DNA from: Deltaproteobacteria bacterium
GTDB taxonomy: Bacteria > Desulfobacterota > JADFVX01
Assembly: GCA_029860075.1 (NCBI GenBank)
Contig: JAOUBX010000038.1
Coordinates: 1 to 42,614, forward strand
Direction of reading: 5' to 3'
DNA length: 42,614 nucleotides
The notes beneath the pieces are model-generated. The model was not told where the DNA came from, ran no database searches, and saw nothing but the letters and a program-made list of their open reading frames with translations. Shown here piece by piece: positions 16,913 through 24,025 of this stretch (its first letter is position 1; the number at the start of each line of letters is the position of its first letter). Made by a program: the position numbers and the translations under genes.

Positions 16913-17356
16913 TTACATGGATGGAGGCTGTATGTTTACCTCGCCCGGATTAATGATCTTGTCCTCATCCGAGGAAGCGCCCTCAAGGGATTTTCGATCC
17001 CCTTCGGCAATCTTTTTAAGGCTAAAGTTGATCTTCTTTTTTGTACTGCCGCCTATTTCAACGGTTTCCGTTGCCGTTTCATAGCCTAATCTGCGGGCTT
17101 CCACTTTATAGGTACCCTTGAAAATAGCCTTCTTTTCCGATTTATACTTTCCTTTTTCATCTGCCTTTGTTGAATAAGAAGCATTCTCCAGATTACTGGT
17201 AGTGTTAATCATATTGATGACAGTCCCTTCCGGACTCTCATCGGTAACGGGATTCATACCGGCATCAACTAAACTTATGGTGCCGTGTATCTTGGGTGAA
17301 CATGCCCCCAGCAGCAGAGCGGTAAACAGTAATAATAACTTAGTTCTGATCTTCAT
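16913..17356 (-). CDS. Small lipoprotein with carboxypeptidase-regulatory-like domain
   Basis: A 147-residue lipoprotein (lipobox LLGAC, Cys19). Residues about 24-115 form a single Ig-like carboxypeptidase-regulatory domain (IHGTISLVDAGMNPV, then GKYKSEKKAIFKGTYKVEARRLGYE), followed by a charged tail. ATG at 17356 has AAGGAGG 7-9 nt upstream. It is the first gene after the c-di-GMP-I riboswitch and terminator at 17497-17655, so its expression should respond to c-di-GMP. The large PEGA lipoprotein gene follows after 107 bp without an evident terminator, so both may share this transcript. Confidence 0.82.
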   Translation of the reverse strand: MKIRTKLLLLFTALLLGACSPKIHGTISLVDAGMNPVTDESPEGTVINMINTTSNLENASYSTKADEKGKYKSEKKAIFKGTYKVEARRLGYETATETVEIGGSTKKKINFSLKKIAEGDRKSLEGASSDEDKIINPGEVNIQPPSM

Positions 17357-17496
17357 CTTTTCCTCCTTCTGTCCTTAATTAAGTATAAATCAATCTGTCC
17401 AAACACGGGCCGGCTAAGGAGTTATGAGCAAGGTGATTAGATTCCAGCCTTATCCCGCAAGGGATTTAATTTATCGTTAACATAAGAGCCATAAAC

Positions 17497-17528
17497 AAAA
17501 AAAGCCGCCAGATTTTTTTTCTGGCGGC
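17497..17528 (-). terminator. Intrinsic terminator of the riboswitch leader
   Basis: On the minus strand: GCCGCCAG (17521-17528), an A-rich loop, CTGGCGGC (17504-17511), then TTTTTTTG. A perfect 8-bp GC-rich stem plus a T-run between the riboswitch aptamer and the first gene, as expected for an expression platform that acts by premature termination. Confidence 0.88.
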
Positions 17529-17554
17529 CCGGCTGACATGAACGACCGCATGAC

Positions 17555-17655
17555 TATATGGCCCGGCAGTATACCTTGCAAACATTATCATCAGCGATAT
17601 TCTTAGTCCCGCGGCTCTGCGTCCTTCGGTTTCCCGGAGTTTGCTCTGAGCAGAC
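17555..17655 (-). ncRNA. Cyclic-di-GMP-I (GEMM-I) riboswitch
   Basis: Read on the minus strand, the aptamer carries the conserved GEMM-I blocks in order: GAGCAAAC, a CGG-GAAA-CCG tetraloop hairpin, AAGGACGCAGAGCC (the ligand-binding ACGCAAAGCC block with one A-to-G change), GGGACTAAG, and the second arm with GCAAGGTATACTGCCGGGCC. The spacing of these blocks fits the two-helix aptamer with its tetraloop-receptor contact. About 30 nt further on is an intrinsic terminator, and 200 nt further the lipoprotein gene at 17356. It should sense c-di-GMP and gate transcription into the envelope operon. Whether it switches on or off cannot be told by eye. Confidence 0.9.
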
Positions 17656-17682
17656 TATTTTTTTACCCCTTAAGGGTGACAA
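17654..17682 (-). promoter_or_regulatory. Candidate promoter for riboswitch transcript
   Basis: On the minus strand: -35 TTGTCA (17677-17682), 17-bp spacer, -10 AATAGT (17654-17659, four of six consensus bases). Transcription would start just before the aptamer. The spacer contains the palindrome ACCCCTTAAGGGT-like core that might bind a regulator. Confidence 0.45.
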
Positions 17683-18057
17683 AAAAACTTCGGTTTACAA
17701 TCCCTCTTCGTCCAGCAATGCTGATTAACAGTAAATATGGGAATCACTTCAATCACCGGTTCCCCATTCCCCTTTTGCATCATAAAGCGTCATCGGCCCA
17801 CCCCGGAAATCGTTGTATTAAAACTATCCTCTAACCTACAACCTTTATTTGGCCTACCTTTCGGATCGATTGTTTCTTCCCAACTACTAAATTATGTTTA
17901 TACTAAAGTAAAACACAAATTGCTGCAATGTCAAACATTTTTTAAAAACCCAATAATCCGGCAGCTTTTTGACGTTTATGAAAAAGTCTCTCATGAACCA
18001 GGCAAGGGGCTATGAGCACGGAGACAACCTTTGCCCACCCTGCGCCTGTATTTCCTA
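17683..18057. other. Intergenic, no convincing gene
   Basis: The only longer frame (17737-18015, plus) has no ribosome binding site and an unnatural composition. The region is AT-rich around 17880-17960. It lies between the riboswitch promoter and the 3' end of the frameshifted lipoprotein gene, both on the minus strand. Confidence 0.4.
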
Positions 18058-18940
18058 TTAAAACATTATAATATCGTCGTACCAGACCTGCGTGGCATCC
18101 AGACTGTATATCATGAGAAAATCAAAGCCTGTCAGGTTCGGGTCCATAAAACTTATAGTGCTCGCAACCAGGCTTCCATCAACATAAAAATCAAATGTAG
18201 AAGACGCAGCCAGGTTATTCCACTGAATGTTCCTGAATTCAATAAAATAATACCGGCTTATTTGATAACTATCATAAGAAACATCATTGACATGCATTGT
18301 GCCGTCATCGGCGAAATGAAAAACGATGCCGTAATGGCCCGTGCCGCCGATACTCTGACTGAGCGAGAAATATCCCGTATTTCCGGTCGTCGTCATTGTC
18401 GCCACATAGAAACTGATCTCTGAAGGGGCAATGTCGCTCAGGTGGTGAAAAAGACCATCACGCGCACGGCTTGAAGACCCGATAAGGGTCAAGCCGAAAC
18501 TGCTGCTCTGGCCCGCATTGGGAAGGACCTCCCTGGACGTATAATTGCTGCCGTCGGTCTGCCAGTATCCGGGACAGATCCCGAAAAGATCGTTTGTTTC
18601 AAAATCATAGCAAAAAAGATCGTTTTGACAGTCGCACCCGGTAATGATATAGGTTGCTGATGCTACGCTCTCAAGCATACCGGGTTTAAAGCAAACCGTG
18701 TGGATAGTCGTCGTACCGTCAATGCTGAGGGGCTGGTTATATTCTATCCCTGCAGTGTTATCAGAAGTGGGGGCTTGCTGTGATCCTGTGGGGCCCCTTG
18801 TGTACTTGATAGTTGCTCCCGCTAAAGGCAGGCGCCGCCGTCCGTTCACCGCTGTCATCAGGCCAGTCACAGGAGAGCACAGGCAATAAGAGCACAAGCG
18901 CAAAGACAAGGAATATACCTTCTGCAATGGAACGCTTCAT
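18058..18940 (-). pseudogene. Frameshifted lipoprotein: chitobiase-like plus LamG-like domains
   Basis: ATG at 18940 (GAGGGA upstream) opens a classic lipoprotein signal, MKRSIAEGIFLVFALVLLL then PVLSC, but this frame stops at about 18767. The remaining protein continues in the next frame to 18058: GATIKYTRG...YNQPLSIDGTTTIHTVCFKPGM, a CHB_HEX_C-like beta domain, then about 190 residues of jelly-roll/LamG-like sequence ending in VWYDDIIMF. The switch falls near 18820-18850, where the usual region between APAFS and SGATIKYT seems shortened, so a small deletion is likely. A sequencing error is the alternative. A 289-residue frame starting at TTG 18927 would lack any export signal and is not believed. 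Confidence 0.72.
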
Positions 18941-19016
18941 AATTATCCCTCGTTAACAGGATGGAAAATACTATTATGAACAGGCTAACACTAAATATTT
19001 TAATCATCAACAAAAA

Positions 19017-19040
19017 TATGGGAGGGGATCCCCCCCCATA
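19017..19040 (-). terminator. Terminator after the outer-membrane barrel gene
   Basis: A near-perfect palindrome (11 of 12 pairs) TATGGG...CCCATA around a central GGATCC. On the minus strand it is followed by TTTTTG, 56 bp after the stop at 19096. Confidence 0.6.
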
Positions 19041-19095
19041 GTAATGATAAAAGCGTACTCATAAAGAAAGTTAACCTCATAAATACAAGCAGGGT

Positions 19096-19719
19096 TTAAG
19101 GTATGAAAAGCATCCCTGCACTGATGAAAAGCATTGTTACTTCCCCCGTATAATCGTAAGAATCAAAAGAGTAATCTACTTCACCGTAAAAAGCGCTGAA
19201 TATGTATCCGGCTTTTACGGTAATCGCCACGCTGTCAGAGACACCAAAGTTCGCTCCCACTACAGGACCTACCCCTAAAGAAACAAGATCTAAATCCCCG
19301 CCTGCATCGTTGTCCCCTTCATAAAACCCGACTCTTACTTCAGGCCCTATCCATATTCTGATTTTGTCATTTCCTCCTACTCTAAAGCCGAAATCATTTT
19401 CTATGGTGAGACCATCCAACTCGACATCATTCCCTGAATCCGCATCTCCTTCAATAGAGTCGACGCCAACACTAAGTCTGTAATTGAAAGTGCCTTCATC
19501 AAAAGGGTTTGTGTCGAGCTGAAAGCCCAGGGCAAAGTGATCCGTATCATAATCATCATCAATATCGTTGCCCGAGATAAAGACATCATAGGTTGTGCTT
19601 TCACCGCTGCCGGTACCTTTTTCCAGGAAAAACCCCAGGCCTACCGCTTTTGCGTCCGTCACAGCGATACCGGTAATGCTAAATACAGATATTAAAAATA
19701 AAGCAAGCAACTTTTTCAT
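19096..19719 (-). CDS. Outer-membrane beta-barrel protein (OmpX/OprF-N-like)
   Basis: A 207-residue protein with a signal peptide (MKKLLALFLISVFSITGIAV, cleavage near DAKA). The mature part is made of alternating strands and Asp/Gly-rich loops: FALGFQLDTNPF, FNYRLSVGVDSIEG, LTIENDFGFRV, KIRIWIGPEVRVGFY, LGVGPVVGANFGVS, VAITVKAGYIFSAF. This fits a small eight-stranded outer-membrane barrel. The acidic loops (NDIDDDYDTD, GDADSGND) suggest calcium or cation binding. TAAGGAGG lies 8 nt upstream of ATG 19719. It appears to be a single-gene unit with a terminator at 19017-19040. Confidence 0.8.
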   Translation of the reverse strand: MKKLLALFLISVFSITGIAVTDAKAVGLGFFLEKGTGSGESTTYDVFISGNDIDDDYDTDHFALGFQLDTNPFDEGTFNYRLSVGVDSIEGDADSGNDVELDGLTIENDFGFRVGGNDKIRIWIGPEVRVGFYEGDNDAGGDLDLVSLGVGPVVGANFGVSDSVAITVKAGYIFSAFYGEVDYSFDSYDYTGEVTMLFISAGMLFIP

Positions 19720-19862
19720 GACAAACCTCCTTAAAATAGAATATTTTGATAAATTAACAAAAAATCGATAGTTATTTGATCAAATACTTTATTAGTTTCC
19801 CCCCCTCCTTTAAATTTATTTTGATTTCCATTAATTGCAAAGGTGGACCCTGCATTTAACAA

Positions 19863-19901
19863 AAAAAGCTCTTTACAGTGTTTAACTGTATCAAGCTTTT
19901 T
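19863..19901. terminator. Two-part hairpin, bidirectional terminator candidate
   Basis: Outer arms AAAAAGCT (19863-19870) and AGCTTTTT (19894-19901) enclose inner arms TACAGT (19874-19879) and ACTGTA (19885-19890). T-rich sequence follows on both strands. It could end a minus-strand transcript from the 20378-20926 gene before the barrel gene. Confidence 0.55.
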
Positions 19902-20377
19902 ATTGTTTCCTCAATAGATTGGTAATTCATCCCCACCACCTTTGATTTATATCTTTTCTACCTTCTATCACAATTGCTTTATCCTGACAAGCGTAATTAA
20001 TAAATTGCAGTTTTTTTTAGAATTTATTGGTTCCTTTCATAATAGTTCCGGCAACACAACCAATTCTGCATTTCTGCGGCAGGGAAGTTTCCCGGGTTTT
20101 CCTTGTCACATTTTTTTCATCATTTCAGAAAGTTTGTCAGTGGTCTTCAGGTTCCTGGCAGTGACCGGGACACCGAGGCATTTCCTCAATGGTTAGCTGA
20201 GCGTTGTCCTATTGTTGCTTGATATGCGTAAAACGCCGGTCAATCCGAACGCTCTGGACAGCCGCCCCCCAAAACCGCTTTTTAATGCTGCTAAAAGCAA
20301 AGCCGGAACCCTGCGGACAATAAGTGCCATAGATGGCAAGATTGATATTACTGGATTCCGGAGTGGAAAAGAGGTTG
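19902..20377. other. Degenerate intergenic stretch
   Basis: No intact gene. On the minus strand about 20100-20170 reads LGVPVTARNLKTTDKLSEMMKKM then a stop, which looks like a protein C-terminus. On the plus strand about 20221-20440 reads a protein-like stretch (SAIDGKIDITGFRSGKEVAIHQ) inside a frame that then turns unnatural. Both may be fragments of decayed genes. Confidence 0.35.
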
Positions 20378-20926
20378 CTATTCATCAAAACCATCCGGAC
20401 AACCGGCATGTAGCAGTATCGTTCGATAGGTGGTTAGCGGCATCGCAATATCTACCGTATCGTCGCCGGTCACCGTATAGACCGGCGGGTCACCGACCGC
20501 AGCAGAGGGATCGGCAAACAACCGCAGGTCGTGCGTTTCAGTCCAGGCGCTGCCTCCCTGCTTATTATAATCGGGAATATGCGGTATAGCTTCGACCAGA
20601 TTGAATGTCACGCTGATTTTGCCTGGCCACGGATCGCAGGTTGTTATTGACTCGGAAACCCTGTCCATTAAATCATCACGTACTGTCATTGATCCACCCA
20701 CTGCCGACGCCTCAAGCAGTGCAAATTTACCGGTTTCATCAGGCATATGTGTCGCTGCGTATTGCTGTGCCAATTGCACATACTGATCTCTCCCCTGCCC
20801 CATTATTGGCAGAAAAAGGGGCAAAAATATAAGTATGATTCTCTTTGATTTCAAGTAGTTAACGTGGCCGGACGCCGGACCATTTCTTTTTGTAAGTTTA
20901 ATCCTGACAGGATAACACCAAAACAT
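20378..20926 (-). CDS. Exported protein of unknown function
   Basis: A frame of 182 residues. The likely mature start is signalled by KSKRIILIFLPLFLPIMGQG (residues 26-45), so translation may begin at TTG 20854 rather than at ATG 20926; neither has a good ribosome binding site. The body (KFALLEASAVGGSMTVRDDLMDRVSESITTCD, then VYTVTGDDTVDIAMPLTTYRTILLHAG) has a natural composition but matches no family I know. One Cys pair is possible. The absence of a Shine-Dalgarno site and the decayed DNA downstream leave open that it is a remnant. Confidence 0.5.
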   Translation of the reverse strand: MFWCYPVRIKLTKRNGPASGHVNYLKSKRIILIFLPLFLPIMGQGRDQYVQLAQQYAATHMPDETGKFALLEASAVGGSMTVRDDLMDRVSESITTCDPWPGKISVTFNLVEAIPHIPDYNKQGGSAWTETHDLRLFADPSAAVGDPPVYTVTGDDTVDIAMPLTTYRTILLHAGCPDGFDE

Positions 20927-21044
20927 CTACACAAAAAAAAGTAGTACCCCGACTTACATCAATAATATTCTCCTGTATATTTATGAAATTGCCTATCAGA
21001 CAATTATTAATGAGTAAAAAATTTCTACCGGGAGGTTATTTTTA

Positions 21045-22115
21045 ATGAAAACGCATGTTGTAATATTTGAAGCAAGAGGTGGCACAGATAAAGGCGCATA
21101 TGGTTACAGACCGGATTCAAAAGCAATAATTGACTCTCTGAAAAAAAGAGATTGGACATCGGAAATAATTTTTTACGATGACGAAAGCAGAGGTGAAATT
21201 TTTATGTACACTGTGGAAAAAGCCGGCGCCTATATTAGCCGCGTTAACCCGGGTAACCTTAAAGATGAGACAGCCTATTTTCAATTGCTGAGAGAGCTGG
21301 TAAAAAGGGGAATACAAGGGTTGCCACACCCTGATGTAATGGTAAATTATGGAGCAAAGAATGCTATTGAAAAATTTAAGGGCACCGATATCGTTCCAAA
21401 TGATGTCTACACATATTATGACTTTGATACCTTTAAAGAGAACTTTCCCAAAGCATTAAAAAAAGGGACTAGAGTGCTGAAACAAAACCGGGGATCAGCC
21501 GGTGAGGGAATATGGAGAGTGGAGATTTTAAATAACTCAAACAAGAAATCAAAAAAAGGCCTTCTCGATACAATAGTCAAATGCACTGAAGCTGCAGATA
21601 ATCATGTTGAAAAGATGCCCTTAGGTGAATTTATCGATTTTTGCGTCCAATATCTCGATGGAAAGAATGGAATGCTTCTGGATATGCCTTTTTTAGAGAG
21701 AATCACGGAGGGAGAAATAAGGCTTTTCATGTTAAGAAACAAGGTTGTGAATATTGTTCATAAAAAACCTGCCGAGACTCCTGACGCCTTTTCCGCCACA
21801 CTATTTTCTGGTGCAAAGTATACTTATGAATCTCCTGAGAAGTGGCCGGAACTTGTGAAACTTATGGAGGGAAATATTCCCATGTTAAGAGAACGGCTGG
21901 GAGATTTTGATGTGCCATTAATTTGGACAGCCGATTTCATACTCGACACTTGTAAAAAATCAGGAGATGACAAATATATACTTGGTGAAATAAATTCGTC
22001 ATGCGTCGGTTTTTCGACTCATCTGGAGCTTAGTGAAGATGTTGCAGATGAAATAATCAGGTTAATGGACGCCGAGTCGATAATGAACAAAAGATGGATG
22101 GCTTTTAAGAATTAA
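21045..22115 (+). CDS. Cj0069-family ATP-grasp-like protein
   Basis: A 356-residue protein that I recognise as the Cj0069 family by the opening HVVIFEARGGTDKGAYGYRPDS, the AYISRVNPGNLKDE segment, VLKQNRGSAGEGIWRV, the KPAETPDAFSATLFSGAKYTYESPEKWP block and the C-terminal WTADFILDT...LGEINSSCVGFSTHLELSEDVADEI. The Lys-Gln-Asn-Arg-Gly loop and the GEINSSCVG strand resemble the ATP-grasp nucleotide and metal sites, so an ATP-dependent ligase-like activity is inferred; the substrate is unknown. GGGAGG lies about 10 nt before the ATG. It stands alone, transcribed opposite to its upstream neighbour, and appears intact. Confidence 0.85.
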   Translation: MKTHVVIFEARGGTDKGAYGYRPDSKAIIDSLKKRDWTSEIIFYDDESRGEIFMYTVEKAGAYISRVNPGNLKDETAYFQLLRELVKRGIQGLPHPDVMVNYGAKNAIEKFKGTDIVPNDVYTYYDFDTFKENFPKALKKGTRVLKQNRGSAGEGIWRVEILNNSNKKSKKGLLDTIVKCTEAADNHVEKMPLGEFIDFCVQYLDGKNGMLLDMPFLERITEGEIRLFMLRNKVVNIVHKKPAETPDAFSATLFSGAKYTYESPEKWPELVKLMEGNIPMLRERLGDFDVPLIWTADFILDTCKKSGDDKYILGEINSSCVGFSTHLELSEDVADEIIRLMDAESIMNKRWMAFKN

Positions 22116-22411
22116 TAGAGGTTCCCTGTATTGGCAAATAAATGTCAATTTGAAGAAACCAACAGGGCAAAGGAGACGCAAGCAATACTGTAAGGCTTGA
22201 AAATTGCCCAAATTTAAAGTTAACAAATACAGCTGAATTCCAGGGACTAAAAGACGGGGGGGATTATTCTTTATTATCGGGTGGTTGGCTTGGTTCGTCC
22301 CCAATAGACAATATTGCTGCTAATTTAATCAGTCAGTTAGCATTAAGAACTTAGAATCATGCCTTTTAGAATTGGAGACTCATAATAATAAATACTCAGC
22401 AGGAGGTAGTA

Positions 22412-22654
22412 TTGCTTAATAAAAAACCAATCTGTGAATTTGAGCTTCTCAATATCCTTAACGATGAACTTAAAAAACACCCTGAATGTAAATATTGGCA
22501 ATTTGTTTCTGTCCAAAGAATCATTCCTGATAATCCCTTATCTAGTAACTGGTCAGAGGCAGAGTTGAGGTGCAGTGGGCACCCTGTTAGGGATTACAAA
22601 CCTATCGCTTTTAGAATTGTCACGGAAGCACAATCTAAATATAGATTAAAGTGA
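22412..22654 (+). CDS. Small protein of unknown function (TTG start)
   Basis: An 80-residue protein starting at TTG with a very strong AGGAGGTAG site 5-6 nt upstream, which decides the start. Sequence: LLNILNDELKKHPECKYWQFVSVQRI and WSEAELRCSGHPV, with a basic C-terminus. No signal peptide or membrane segment, so probably cytoplasmic. The family is unknown to me. It follows the Cj0069-like gene by about 300 bp that hold nothing recognisable, so it may have its own promoter. Confidence 0.6.
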   Translation: MLNKKPICEFELLNILNDELKKHPECKYWQFVSVQRIIPDNPLSSNWSEAELRCSGHPVRDYKPIAFRIVTEAQSKYRLK

Positions 22655-22770
22655 TATTCTCAACTGCGAGGTTCTTCCCGGAGCATCAAAATTAGCCTTC
22701 ATTTCCAGTGGTATTTGGCAGGAAGCGAAGAAATTGACTTTTTTAGGTCTCTTTTTTTCAGGCTTAAGCT

Positions 22771-23400
22771 CTACGATCTCACATATCCAACAATAGAGAT
22801 GAAATGGCTCATAGAACCCAGGAGGACAAATAAGTGCCAAATTCCATGGGCATGGGGCAGCTTGTTCATATCGTCTAAAACATAAAATATGACGCCTGCC
22901 GTATAGGCCGCACCGCCAATGGTAAGCCACACCATGCCCGGCATGGGGATAACCGCCTTAAGGTTGGAATACTCCAGTATGCACACCCAGCCCAGGACCA
23001 GATAAATGGGCAATTGCAGCACTTCAATTCGTCTCGGGATTAAGGTGTCGAAGAGTAAACCGACAAGGGCAAGTCCCCAGACAAAGGCAAGCATAATGGG
23101 ACCATTGCCGTTACTGAGCGATATCAACATATAGGGCGTATAGGTACCGGCAATAAGCAGGTAAATTGAAATATGATCAAATTTTTGAAATAACTTTTTT
23201 AGATTAGGGGGATGAAAACTGTGATAGAGGGTAGACATGGTGTAGAGAAGGACCAGTGTAAGCCCAAATATGGTAAAACTCAGGATTAACAGGGGGTCTC
23301 TCTGCTGGATGCTGACAGCCAGCAAGGCGCCAAACCCGACAAGCGCCGAGACGGCGCCTACCAGATGAGTAATGCTATTGAATTTTTCACCATAGTACAT
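22771..23400 (-). CDS. Hemolysin III / PAQR-family membrane protein
   Basis: A 209-residue protein with seven predicted transmembrane helices and HlyIII hallmarks: EKFNSITHLVGAVSALVG at the start, the TMSTLYHSF motif, FDHISIYLLIAGTYTPYML, and the C-terminal HGIWHLFVLLGSMSHFISI with the His residues that bind zinc in PAQR proteins. The family includes bacterial YqfA-type proteins linked to membrane homeostasis; the hemolysin name is historical. I prefer ATG 23400 (MYYGEKFN) to the TTG at 23439 because family members start close to the EE/EKFN motif, though the TTG has the better AAGAGA upstream. Confidence 0.88.
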   Translation of the reverse strand: MYYGEKFNSITHLVGAVSALVGFGALLAVSIQQRDPLLILSFTIFGLTLVLLYTMSTLYHSFHPPNLKKLFQKFDHISIYLLIAGTYTPYMLISLSNGNGPIMLAFVWGLALVGLLFDTLIPRRIEVLQLPIYLVLGWVCILEYSNLKAVIPMPGMVWLTIGGAAYTAGVIFYVLDDMNKLPHAHGIWHLFVLLGSMSHFISIVGYVRS

Positions 23401-23508
23401 AGCTTGTAAATAACCGGAGCCAATAGGGTTGTTTCTCAATAAATATCTCTTAAAATATTATACAGGAATCAGGAATCGCTTAAAAGCAATCAAGCGGGCT
23501 GCCCCTGG

Positions 23509-23922
23509 TTACTCCAAACTCTTTTCTTCAACACGAAAACCGGATTCAAACCAGCAGTCGACTAAATATTCGTGGTGAGACTTAAGATCTAATTCAAGTA
23601 TTTCGGTAAAATCTTTTTCATTATAACCGGCGCGATCTGAACAACTGAACTCTATTTTATGCAGTCCTGCATCAAGCACGATCTGGTCATTTAAACTAAA
23701 TATCTCTGAAACAACATCCTTTCCGTCTACAGCTCTTATTCTTACGACAGGTTTTTTCCACAATAAGATCTCTGCCCATAGAGGCATATTATCTGCTCTT
23801 ACTATTGCTTTCCTGCCGGCCTCAAAATCAGAAATATCTTTACCGGGCAATTTAGTCGTACCGCATGAAGTAATTAATAGCACCGATAAAATGTAAAGGC
23901 TATAGGCTAATTTTCTTTTCAT
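23509..23922 (-). CDS. Small lipoprotein of unknown function
   Basis: A 137-residue lipoprotein with lipobox LLITSC (Cys20). The mature part (FEAGRKAIVRADNMPLWAEILLWKKPVVRIRAVDGKDV, then DAGLHKIEFSCSDRAGYNE and HHEYLVDCW) looks like one beta-sandwich of the kind that reports prices of glycine-rich turns, similar in layout to small PEGA-like lipoproteins. No family is assigned. It lies 69 bp upstream of the hemolysin III frame on the same strand and could be cotranscribed with it. Confidence 0.65.
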   Translation of the reverse strand: MKRKLAYSLYILSVLLITSCGTTKLPGKDISDFEAGRKAIVRADNMPLWAEILLWKKPVVRIRAVDGKDVVSEIFSLNDQIVLDAGLHKIEFSCSDRAGYNEKDFTEILELDLKSHHEYLVDCWFESGFRVEEKSLE

Positions 23923-24025
23923 ATTTATTTAGGGAACCTCTAATAATTCCGGGCGAGTATATAAAGGAATCAAAAAAGTCAGGTTCAAGACAAAAATTGC
24001 AGCCTATAGCATCATACAAGGTACC

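Noticed and set aside
17737..18015. 92-residue plus-strand frame
   Set aside because: No ribosome binding site, unnatural composition, no domain.
18058..18927. A 289-residue protein starting at TTG 18927
   Set aside because: The first 35 residues are out-of-frame translation of the lipoprotein signal peptide; a frameshifted gene starting at 18940 explains the sequence better.
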